A stretch of DNA of 64,000 nucleotides from contig CBDDEH010000003.1 of the NCBI GenBank assembly GCA_965226865.1, positions 124,001 through 188,000 of the forward strand. Direction: 5' to 3'. The notes under the pieces were generated by a model, which was given only the letters and a program-made list of their open reading frames with translations, made no database searches and had not been told where the DNA came from. The DNA is from CBDDEH01 sp965226865 (GTDB lineage Bacteria; Chloroflexota; Dehalococcoidia; Lucifugimonadales; JAGWBF01). Positions 8,913-16,454 of this stretch are shown here, one piece after another (within the stretch, counting starts at the first letter, position 1; every line of letters begins with the position of its first letter). The position numbers and the translations under genes were made by a program.

Positions 8913-9698
8913 ATGGGCAAAGTGGTTGAACCGAAGGTCTTCTTAATAGGTGAGTCAAAGGTCAATCACGAAGAGCTCGATGCTCTTTTGCGACACCTCG
9001 GTGCTCCTGAGTGGAAGTCGGATGCTCCGTCCGACGTCGAGCTCCTATGCGAGGTCTTCGGCCGGGCCTGCTACAAGTCGTTTGGGACCGAGCTCAACCC
9101 GAACGTGACTCGAGTTCGGAAGTCAAACCAGAGCTACATCTCCAATATCATTGCCAAAGGCGACGGGTCGGTTCTAGAACACGGTGTGGCCAACTTTTTC
9201 CTGGCGGACGTGAGCCGTGTTTTTACCCACGAGCTGGTTCGGCACCGAGTAGGCACGGCGATTTCTCAGGAATCTCTCAGGTTCGTTCGGCTGACAGACC
9301 TGGACTGGTATGCTCCGGTATGCATTCAAGAGTCGCCAGAGGCGATGACCATCTTCGCCCGAACCTTCAAGGAGCTGAGCAAGCTCCAACAAGAGCTCTC
9401 CGACCTCTTTGAGTTGGACAACAAAGCTTCTTTCGACGACAAGAAGGAAATCACGTCCGCTATGCGCCGAATCGCCCCAATTGGGCTGGCCACCAACATC
9501 GGCTGGTCTTGCAACATGCGGACCTTACGGCAAGTGATTGAGGCCAGAACGGCGCCCTGGGCCGAGGAAGAAATCAGACTGGTGTTCAGTAAAATCGCGG
9601 AGATCGCCGTCGAGCGTTGGCCCAACCTATTCGGGGATTATCAGGTGGAAATGGTTGATCGACTCCCCGTATACATAACGGAAAGCAAAAAGGTTTAG
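8913..9698 (+). CDS. thyX: Flavin-dependent thymidylate synthase
   Basis: ThyX methylates dUMP to dTMP using FAD, NADPH and methylene-tetrahydrofolate. The 261 residues carry the signature RHRVGTAISQESLRFVRL (residues 110-127), with FTHELVRHR before it and the dUMP/FAD-binding region NMRTLRQVIEARTAPWAEEEIR near 205. The RHR and the motif serine are separated by eight residues rather than the textbook seven, which I take to be a recognised subfamily form. The ATG follows a GGAGGT about 10 nt upstream. No thyA is visible in the window. It lies downstream of the damaged signalling genes and is convergent with the TPR genes. Confidence 0.93.
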   Translation: MGKVVEPKVFLIGESKVNHEELDALLRHLGAPEWKSDAPSDVELLCEVFGRACYKSFGTELNPNVTRVRKSNQSYISNIIAKGDGSVLEHGVANFFLADVSRVFTHELVRHRVGTAISQESLRFVRLTDLDWYAPVCIQESPEAMTIFARTFKELSKLQQELSDLFELDNKASFDDKKEITSAMRRIAPIGLATNIGWSCNMRTLRQVIEARTAPWAEEEIRLVFSKIAEIAVERWPNLFGDYQVEMVDRLPVYITESKKV

Positions 9699-9711
9699 CC
9701 GGGCAAGTCGA

Positions 9712-10338
9712 TCAGAGACTGTTAGGCTGGTGTTGGCTTTGTAGCTCGTTGATCCTGTCTGTCAGAAAGATGGGGTCAAACCCCAGTTCGATTGCCCGCT
9801 TTGCAGCTTGTCGAGCATCTCCGTCGATCCCCAGATGGGTGAAGGCTAAGGCTCGCCCGGCGTGGGCCCACGCAAATTCTGGGTCGAGGCGTATGGCCTC
9901 CTCGTAGTCCTCGAGGGCCAATTGGAACCTGCCGCTGTTCAAGCGTTCGTTTCCCCGCTCGTTATGTGCCTGGGCATCCATCGAATCAAGCAGGATGGCC
10001 ACACTCTGGTCCTTCAACGCCCTTTCAAACTGGCCGAGCCCAGAGTAGGCCTTGCTACGGCTATGGTAGGTGTCTGGGTCCTTCGGGTCCAAGCTAATGG
10101 CCTTGCTGAAGTGCTGGATGGCGCCTTCGTAGTCGCCCTCTTTTAGGTGGTTCCGGGCGCGGGCTCTGTAGGTCCCAGCGACGTGATGGTTGAAGCGATC
10201 AGGGCTGTGCCGGCTCAAAACGTCTATTGCTCTCTTCAGCAGGCTGGACTTCATAGGTTGGCCGCATCTGAAGCAGGATGAAATGTTTTGCCCGTTTATT
10301 GCGTGGCAGTCTGGACAGACCAGCATCGATGAAGTCAC
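9712..10338 (-). CDS. Zinc-ribbon TPR protein (downstream paralogue)
   Basis: A 208-residue protein: an N-terminal CPDC...CFRC zinc ribbon (residues 9-26), then at least three tetratricopeptide repeats from about residue 55 (YEGAIQHFSKAISLDPKDPD, FERALKDQSVAILLDS and FQLALEDYEEAIRLDPE). TPRs mediate protein-protein contacts. It lies 9 bp after the stop of a longer paralogue (10348-11076) with the same ribbon-plus-TPR layout, so the pair probably arose by tandem duplication and forms an operon. No signal peptide is seen, so it is likely cytoplasmic. The specific partner is unknown. Confidence 0.75.
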   Translation of the reverse strand: MTSSMLVCPDCHAINGQNISSCFRCGQPMKSSLLKRAIDVLSRHSPDRFNHHVAGTYRARARNHLKEGDYEGAIQHFSKAISLDPKDPDTYHSRSKAYSGLGQFERALKDQSVAILLDSMDAQAHNERGNERLNSGRFQLALEDYEEAIRLDPEFAWAHAGRALAFTHLGIDGDARQAAKRAIELGFDPIFLTDRINELQSQHQPNSL

Positions 10339-10347
10339 CGTTCCGCT

Positions 10348-11076
10348 TTATACCTTCCACGTGTGGTCGTTCAGATTCGCAATCAGGTCTTCCATCAAAG
10401 TGGGTTCCAGCCCCAGTTCGAGTGCCTTTTTGAGTTCCGTAATCGCGTCGTCTTCCCGGGATAGCAGGGCGTATGCAGTGCCGCGGACAGCGTACGGAAC
10501 CGGGTAGCTGGGGTCGAGCCGGATAGCCTCGTCCAGGTCCTCCACGGCTTTGAAGGGCTGTCCCATGTACCTGTAAGCAATTCCCCTATTCGTGTAGGTT
10601 TCGGGATCGTTGGGGTTCATCTCAACTTCCCTGTCCAAATCTTGTAAATAGGGGGATTGCCGGAGGTTGTAGTGGGCGAGGCTGCGGTTGTAGTGGGCCT
10701 TGTGGTCCTCCGGGTTCATAACGATCACCTTTTCGAGGTCTTCAATCACATGCTCGTAAAGGCCAATACAGTAGTACGCAAAAGCACGGTTGAAGTAAGA
10801 GTCGGTGTGGTCTGGTTCAAGCTCAATCGCCCGGTCCAGTTCCTCGATGGCACGCTGACACTGACCCTGGCCAAAGTAATATTTCGCGAGATTCCTACAT
10901 GCGTCTGCATATCTGGGTTTGGAATCTCCATTCAGTTTACCGGAGAGCAATCTGGGAACGTATCTATTCCACAAGCTCGCCCTCAACGATAGACCGCAAT
11001 AGAAGCAGACAGGTTCGTCACTCCCATTCGCAGCATGGCAACTGGTACAAACCACCATTTCCATGGTTCCAAACAT
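10348..11076 (-). CDS. Zinc-ribbon TPR protein (upstream paralogue)
   Basis: A 242-residue protein with an N-terminal zinc ribbon (CTSC...CFYC, residues 10-27), followed by four or five tetratricopeptide repeats (CQRAIEELDRAIELEPDHTD, YEHVIEDLEKVIVMNPED, FKAVEDLDEAIRLDPSYP). It precedes and parallels the shorter paralogue at 9712-10338. Possible starts are ATGs at residues 1, 4 and 6; the coordinates use the longest. The protein is probably cytoplasmic and acts as a scaffold or adaptor. Nothing in the sequence identifies a partner. Confidence 0.75.
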   Translation of the reverse strand: MFGTMEMVVCTSCHAANGSDEPVCFYCGLSLRASLWNRYVPRLLSGKLNGDSKPRYADACRNLAKYYFGQGQCQRAIEELDRAIELEPDHTDSYFNRAFAYYCIGLYEHVIEDLEKVIVMNPEDHKAHYNRSLAHYNLRQSPYLQDLDREVEMNPNDPETYTNRGIAYRYMGQPFKAVEDLDEAIRLDPSYPVPYAVRGTAYALLSREDDAITELKKALELGLEPTLMEDLIANLNDHTWKV

Positions 11077-11220
11077 CTTCAGTGCCTTAGTTTACACGCG
11101 TCAAGTCATTTTTACCTCAACTCTGGATTTGAGATTCAGACAGTTTTTGACACCCTCCCCTTGACGGTTCAATTGACCCGAAAAGAACATATGATTCCAT
11201 TTAAACCGAGGAGAAGTCTT

Positions 11221-12558
11221 ATGCTCATCAAGCACACCCCGGATACCTACGAGAAGCTCAATGTTTTAGGAGGCATGGCCAGCGACGACATATTGGCTCG
11301 TCCGGAGAGCGGCATATCTAACCGGATGCCTTATTCAACTCCTAACAAGAATCCAATCCCTGGTGTCTACCGGGCCTCGTTGCCGAATGGAAGATATATG
11401 AATCTGATGCGGGTGATGTTCACCGATTTCTGCAAGATGGACTGTGCTTTTTGCCCTAACAGCCATTGGGTGCCCGAAAACGATGCACATTCAAAGTGGA
11501 TGAACTGGCAAAGGCCTTTGTAGAACTACATCAGCGACACACTGTCGCGGGCCTGTTCCTCAGTTCGGGCGTTGCTGGCACCGGCTCCAAGACCACAGAG
11601 AGGCTTGTTCAGGTCGTGGAAATAATCCGCTCCAAATACGGCTTCAAGGGCTACATCCATATGAAAGTGATGCCCGGCACCGAGGAGCAATACGTTGAAG
11701 CGGCCTATCGCCTGGGTACCCGTTTGTCCGTGAACATTGAGACACCGACGGCGGGTGGGATGCGCAAACTTAGCGCCATGAAGGACCTGGAACGAGATAT
11801 CCTCGCTCCTATGAGTTGGATAGACAAGCTGACACGTGGTGACACGAATGGCGCAGTGGGACAAGCCACCCAGATGGTAGTGGGGGCAGCCGATGAGTCG
11901 GATGCGGACATACTCCGTCGGATAGACCGACTCTACACCGACTGGAATTTGAAACGAGTGTATTACACGGCCTTCCGCCCGGTCCGCTAGGTCCGCTACC
12001 CCTCTCGAAGAGCGCCCACCCACTTCGTTGGTTCGAGAGCGCCGTCTATATCAGATGGACTGGTTGAAACGTATATACTGGTTCTCCGATGAGGAGCTAA
12101 ATTTAGCTTTCGACGAAGACGGGTTTTTGCCTCCGGAACACGATCCCAAGACTCTCATCGCCCTGGGAAGCTTTGACGCCCTCCCAGTAGACGTGAACGT
12201 GGCGAGCCGGGAGCAGTTGTTGCGCGTTCCGGGGGTTGGGCCTACTTCTGCCGATCGTATATTAAAGAATCGGCGACTCCACAGCATAGATAGCTGGAGT
12301 AACCTCCAGGCTATGGGAGTCGTGCGAAAGCGGGCGTGGGCTTTCCTGGCCTTTCCAGGTCAGCGTCCCCCCAAGGCGAAGCAGTTAAAGCTGGATATGT
12401 TCAGGGAAGAGATGCATCGTGTTCCTGCTATACCCGAGGATAATGGAGGACGTTCGCTGGCGCCCTGTGGGCAAGCCAGGTCATGCACAGGCTGCTCGTT
12501 GTATGGGCACCTGGCCATCCTGGACCGGCGGCTTGAAAAATACGGCGGGCCGTGTTGA
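11221..12558 (+). pseudogene. Putative DNA modification/repair radical SAM protein (TIGR03916-like), two frameshifts
   Basis: A radical SAM enzyme of the family usually found beside a uracil-DNA-glycosylase-like partner. The start ATG 11221 follows GAGGAG by 8 nt. The cluster motif CKMDCAFC is near residue 75. After a frame change near 11475 (adding one C to CCC restores VPRKRCTFKVDEL) come GLFLSSGVAG, GYIHMKVMPG, LSVNIETP and RVYYTAFRPV. A second frame change near 11990-12005, beside a 9-bp tandem duplication (GGTCCGCTA), leads to RRLYQMDWLKRIYWF and a helix-hairpin-helix (LLRVPGVGPTSADRIL). The cysteine-rich tail (CTGCSLYGH) is an extension. No glycosylase partner is adjacent. Confidence 0.78.
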
Positions 12559-12584
12559 TCATGTAGGGTATGGAACGTGGATTT

Positions 12585-12614
12585 AAGGATATCGGACTTT
12601 TATCCGATATCCTT
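12585..12614. terminator. Perfect 12-bp-stem hairpin between radical SAM gene and sigma gene
   Basis: AAGGATATCGGA (12585-12596) and TCCGATATCCTT (12603-12614) form a perfect 12-bp stem with a six-base loop. It starts 27 bp after the radical SAM stop. No T-run follows on either strand, so a classical intrinsic terminator is not proven. It could also be an operator for the downstream sigma gene. Confidence 0.5.
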
Positions 12615-12809
12615 TCCAGAATACCGTCGTTATACTTAGTATAGGGTATAACCTTGACACGGCGGCTACAGGACGAGTTGTGAACGGATACCGCGCTAGG
12701 AGCCTGGCCGGAGAGGGCTCCCATTTGCAGCTAGATGTTTCATTAATTGAGAGGGCCCAGGACCGAGATGAGAGAGCCCTCGAACAGATCTCTCAAGTGG
12801 ACCCCATCA

Positions 12810-13745
12810 TCAGGACAGCGGTGAGGCTAAAATAAGAGAGTCTACCGCTGGGGTGTCTCGTAAACCTTCATCCGATGGTAAGGCTCGTGGAAGTTCCAGT
12901 AAACACCTTTGTGGGCTCACTGCATGGAACACCTGACCCGGTGACCGATAGCCCAGGGCTTGATGGGGCCGCTCTTGGTTGTAGAAGGCCAGATAAGCCC
13001 CAATCCCCTTTCTGGCCTCAGTCCCATTTTGGTATGCCTTCAGGTACACCTCCTCGTACTTGATGCTGCGCCACAGCCGTTCCACGAAGACGTTGTCCAT
13101 GCACCGCCCCCTGCCGTCCATGCTCACTTGAACGCCTTGCGCCAGCAGCATGCTGGTGAAGGCCTCGCTGGTGAACTGGCTGCCCTGGTCGGTGTTGAAG
13201 ATCTGTGGCCGACCCTTGCTCAAGGCCTCTTCCAGAGCCGCAACACAGAAGTCTACCTCCAGGGTGTTGGACAGCCGCCAGGCCAGCACGTAGCGGCTGT
13301 GCCAGTCCATGATGGCCACCAAGTAGAGGAAACCCCGAGCCATGGGTATGTAGGTGATGTCGGTGGCCCACACCTGGTTGACCCGGTTGATCTCCAGCCC
13401 CCTGAGCAAGTACGGATAGACCTTATGCCCTGGGTTTGGCTTGCTGGTGTTGGGACGCCGGTAGATGGCCTCCAGGCCTATCAGCTGCATCAGCCGGCGG
13501 ACCCGCTTGCGGTTGACCTGGTGTCCGTGATTTCTGAGCCAGGCAGTCATCCTTCTGGAGCCGTAGAAAGGTGTCTTCAGGTACTGTTGGTCTATGAGGG
13601 CCATCAACTCCAAGTCCTCGGCGCCGGCCTCGGTTGGCAGGTAGTACAACGCGGAGCGGCTGATACCCAGCAAGGCGCACTGGCGCACCAGAGACAGCTT
13701 CGGTTCTTCTCGGTCAATCATGGCCCGGCGTTGGGACCGGCTCAC
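12810..13745 (-). CDS. IS3-family transposase OrfB (DDE integrase domain), copy 1
   Basis: 311 residues with the HTH_21 region near the N-terminus (YGSRRMTAWLRNHGHQVNRK) and an rve integrase core. The catalytic acids lie in WATDITYIP (D), IFNTDQGSQFTS (D) and NVFVERLWRSIKYEEVY (E, seven residues before a conserved K). OrfB starts at a GTG overlapping OrfA by 4 bp. A T6 slippery run (T TTT TTG on the coding strand, about 13768-13773) lets a -1 frameshift make the OrfAB fusion, the active transposase in IS3 elements. The catalytic acids are present, so the copy could be functional. Confidence 0.92.
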   Translation of the reverse strand: MSRSQRRAMIDREEPKLSLVRQCALLGISRSALYYLPTEAGAEDLELMALIDQQYLKTPFYGSRRMTAWLRNHGHQVNRKRVRRLMQLIGLEAIYRRPNTSKPNPGHKVYPYLLRGLEINRVNQVWATDITYIPMARGFLYLVAIMDWHSRYVLAWRLSNTLEVDFCVAALEEALSKGRPQIFNTDQGSQFTSEAFTSMLLAQGVQVSMDGRGRCMDNVFVERLWRSIKYEEVYLKAYQNGTEARKGIGAYLAFYNQERPHQALGYRSPGQVFHAVSPQRCLLELPRALPSDEGLRDTPAVDSLILASPLS

Positions 13746-14026
13746 AACCCGAAGCTCCGTGACAAAAAATCCCGTTCCACCTTGAGCTGCCCAATCTGTT
13801 GGTAGATCTGGGCAGTGAGGACCTCTTGGTCCTTCTCCTGGCGTCCAGCACCATTTTCAAAGAGGTGCGGCGCCCCCTGAGTCAAGGCCTTCTTCCAGGC
13901 ATGGATCTGGCTCGGGTGGACTTCAAACCGGCTGGCCAGCTCTGCAATGGTGTGCTCCCCTTGGAGCGCGGCCAAAGCCACTTTGGCCTTGAAGACTGGG
14001 CTGTGCTTCTTACGTGTTTGCTTCAT
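13742..14026 (-). CDS. IS3-family transposase OrfA, copy 1
   Basis: A 94-residue helix-turn-helix protein (KHSPVFKAKVALAALQGEHT, then IAELASRFEVHPSQIHAWKK) with a C-terminal leucine-zipper-like segment. It binds the element ends and supplies the N-terminus of OrfAB. It differs from the other copies by one substitution, AQIYQQ instead of AQLYQQ. Confidence 0.9.
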   Translation of the reverse strand: MKQTRKKHSPVFKAKVALAALQGEHTIAELASRFEVHPSQIHAWKKALTQGAPHLFENGAGRQEKDQEVLTAQIYQQIGQLKVERDFLSRSFGL

Positions 14027-14805
14027 GTCCTGCTCCTTGTTTCCGTCCTATTTTAGGAGCGGGACTCTCTCTTAGCCACCTGTCCGAATTTTGGGGTCCA
14101 CCTCACTACGACCACTTTTTCGATAAGATATTTCGCTACGTAGTCGTACGAGTCGGCATTCAGGCGGATGCTGAAGACATAACGGAAGAGGTTTTCCTCA
14201 AAGCTCTTACTTCCATCAACTCCTTTAAATTCCGCGGCGCCCCTTTTAGCGCTTGGCTGTTTCGCATCGCGCATAACCAGGTGATTGATTTCCACCGGAA
14301 AACGTCCAAGCGTCTGTACGTCCAGTTGGACGATGTCGAGGTCAGGGACGAGACGTCGCTGGAGATGGTCGTCGAGCAGAAGATCGCGATTGAGCATGTG
14401 GCTCGCGCCATGAAACACCTCACCCAGGCACAATGCCAGGTGATCTCCCTTAGATTCGGTGCCGGCTTATCACTTGCTGAGACCGCCGACGTCATGGGCA
14501 AAAATGCGGGTTCGATTAAATCTCGGCAGCACAGCGGAATAGCCGCCCTTAGAAGGGTGTTAAACATTGGAAGCTCGGAGTCCCCTGCAGAAAAGACGGG
14601 ACAACGTTAGACACGATGGGGACAACATTGATTCCCTCGTAAAAACCCGTTTTGAGGAAGTTCCAGCGATTTAGCACATCTGCGCGCTACCGTATGTTGG
14701 GGTAGTGTACGGAACAGAGACTGTATATTGTACCCAGGTGTGGGTACGTTTGTCTAATTCGACCTACACAGACTTTTTACGAGAGAATCAACATTCGACG
14801 ACATA

Positions 14806-15657
14806 TTGAATGAGTGCATTGAGCGGATGGCTCGTGGCGAGCCAATCGAGTCGTGCCTGGAAGATTATCCTGATCATGCTGAAGAGCTAAAACCCCTTCT
14901 GATGGCATCTCAGTCAGCCTTATCGCTTTCCTCGATCCAGGTTCCACGGGAGTTCAAAGAGGCTGCCAGAAGCCGTGTTCTAAAGGCCGTTTACGAGCAG
15001 GGTAGACCGGAGGGTACGATAAGCTGGCTCCCAGCTATGTCCCGGAGGTTTAAGGCTTGGGCCACCGTTGCTGCGGCGCTGGTCTTGGTTATTGGCCTTG
15101 GCACTGGGACAGTTCAGGCCTCGTCAAATAGCCTCCCGGGGGACACCTTATATTCGGTCAAGCAGGCCATTGAGAATGTCCGTCTGAATCTGGCCTTTTC
15201 CGACTCGGCTAAGGCTCGGCTCCATGTCAGGTTGGCCGAAAAGCGGGTCGAAGAGATGAACAGGCTGATACTCAAAGGTGATACGAGAAATGTTGCCAGC
15301 CTGAGCGAGAAGGTTGCGCGACAGCTCGAGAAGGCCGTGGCCCTCCATGGAATCGACACTCGGTCTCTCACGCAGCAAAGATTCGATGAGCTCCGAAGCA
15401 AGTTTAGGGGTCAGGCTCCCACAACAGACCGCCTCGATGCCCGTCCAGATAGCGAACTCGCCAGCCTGCGGACGAGGTTGGAGCTATCCTTCATTAGCAA
15501 CCGGGAAAAGTTGCAAGCAGGGTTGGAAGCCGTTCCTGCTGGGGATAAAGAGATGGTACAAAACGCGATTCAGGTCTATAGCAGTCGCTATGAACGGGTG
15601 ATGTTAGCTATCAAAGACGCCGAACAACGTCGAAATAACCCAGATAGTGGCAGATAG
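14806..15657 (+). CDS. DUF5667-domain membrane protein, probable anti-sigma-type partner
   Basis: About 283 residues. The N-terminal part (ERMARGEPIESCLEDYPDHA, then EELKPLL) is a sequence often found with ECF sigma factors in Chloroflexota. One transmembrane helix (WATVAAALVLVIGLGTG, about 86-102) follows, then an extracytoplasmic DUF5667 domain (NSLPGDTLYSVKQAIENV, ARLHVRLAEKRVEEMNRL). Homology extends upstream (TFDDIL) of the TTG at 14806, yet the only codons before the preceding TAA are not standard starts, so the true start is uncertain. It lies 195 bp after the disrupted sigma gene. Inference: it senses or restrains the sigma factor at the membrane. Confidence 0.75.
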   Translation: MNECIERMARGEPIESCLEDYPDHAEELKPLLMASQSALSLSSIQVPREFKEAARSRVLKAVYEQGRPEGTISWLPAMSRRFKAWATVAAALVLVIGLGTGTVQASSNSLPGDTLYSVKQAIENVRLNLAFSDSAKARLHVRLAEKRVEEMNRLILKGDTRNVASLSEKVARQLEKAVALHGIDTRSLTQQRFDELRSKFRGQAPTTDRLDARPDSELASLRTRLELSFISNREKLQAGLEAVPAGDKEMVQNAIQVYSSRYERVMLAIKDAEQRRNNPDSGR

Positions 15658-15707
15658 TGGATGATGCCATTTTCGAGGGTGCTCAGCTGAATAGGAGAAT
15701 AGATTAG

Positions 15708-16381
15708 ATGAGGCTGCGTTACAAAGCGGTCATGCTCCTGATGGGGGCTCTTATGGCCGTCACTTTGGCGGGCTTGGCCTGCGGTGGCTCCGATGAACCT
15801 TCCACGGACACGCCGGCTCCGGAGCCAACGGAGACACTGCCAACCGGTAACACTGTGCCCCTACAATCACTACAGTCCCAGACACTCCAGCGCCAGACCA
15901 AGTGATTTCCACAACATCTCCTGAGGTCACTCAAACACCTTCTCCCACGTTAGCCGAGGAACAACTGGCTGCTACTGCAACGCCTGGCGCCCAGTCAGAG
16001 ACAACACCTCAGCCGACCCCGGAGGAGGCCCGGTCGACATCCACACCACAACCTACCCCAACGATCGCCGAGGCACAGCCGACCTCCACGCCTACCCCGG
16101 CTCCGACACCCCTGGCCAGTTTGGGACTGTTTTTACAGGTCACCGGCGTTGATTCAGAGAGTGTTGTCCACAATAACACCGTCACCATCAGCGGTGTCAC
16201 CAGCCCCGATGCCGTGTTAAGCATCAACGGAATTTTGGTCCCCATCAATGAAGAGGGTGAGTTTGAAGCCACGCTTTCTCTCGACTCTGGAGCTAATTTG
16301 ATAGAAGTGATAGCCAGCGACTTCGAAGGCAACGAGGAAAGCGCGGTACTCGCCATCGTGAGTATTCCCGAGGAGGCATAG
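15708..16381 (+). pseudogene. Thr/Pro-rich lipoprotein with Ig-like C-terminal domain, frameshifted
   Basis: The N-terminal signal peptide has a lipobox-like AGLACGG (Cys near residue 25), followed by a Thr/Pro-rich linker and a C-terminal beta-sandwich-like domain (NTVTISGVTSPDAVLSINGI, GANLIEVIASDFEGN) resembling extracellular Ig-like or glucodextranase-B-type modules. The frame breaks at CCCC (about 15859-15862): adding one C gives NTVPPTITTVPDTPAPDQV and joins both halves. The ATG 15708 is 50 bp after the DUF5667 gene, on the same strand. It may be a genuine pseudogene or a homopolymer error. The protein would be exported and anchored outside the membrane. Confidence 0.72.
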
Positions 16382-16454
16382 GCTAACCATTTCGCTGGTG
16401 ATGCGTTTTACCTTGTAGAGCAGTAGAGCAATGTCCTAAGCCGGGAGCTAACTA

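Larger units (their letters stand above)
12793..14105 (-). mobile_element. IS3-family element, copy 1
   Basis: A 1,313-bp element with terminal inverted repeats: left end TCAAGTGGACCCC, right end inward TGAGGTGGACCCC, followed by further paired sequence (GGACAG, GGCTAA, AGAGAGTC). The flanking triplets are CTC (12790-12792) and CTA (14106-14108), a 3-bp duplication with one mismatch. It is almost identical to copies at 34754, 41629 and 53778. It interrupts the ECF sigma gene in the opposite orientation. Confidence 0.93.
12680..14610 (+). pseudogene. ECF-type RNA polymerase sigma factor, split by IS3 copy 1
   Basis: Joining 12680-12789 to 14106 onward gives a continuous sigma-70-family protein: SLIERAQDRDERALEQI joins YDHFFDKIFRYVVVRVG, then AEDITEEVFLKAL (region 2). 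Region 2 continues through FSAWLFRIAHNQVIDFHRK, and region 4 reads QCQVISLRFGAGLSLAETAD. The GTG at 12680 has AGGACGAG upstream and is the likely start. The IS cuts after codon EQI in region 2.1, so no functional product is expected unless precise excision occurs. The DUF5667 protein, lipoprotein and DUF5666 genes that follow are on the same strand and are likely its regulon or partners. Confidence 0.82.

Noticed and set aside
11140..11190. Promoter with TTGACA/TTGACG boxes upstream of the radical SAM gene
   Set aside because: Two TTGAC sequences occur (about 11146 and 11161), but neither has a good -10 at 16-18 bp.
12960..13805. Long open frames antisense to the IS3 OrfB genes (about 280 codons, in all four copies)
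   Set aside because: They mirror the transposase codons on the other strand, lack a ribosome-binding site and resemble no protein. They recur only because the IS is repeated.
14611..14805. Promoter elements before the DUF5667 gene
   Set aside because: A TATATT-like box is present near 14722 but no convincing -35 at proper spacing; too weak to list.
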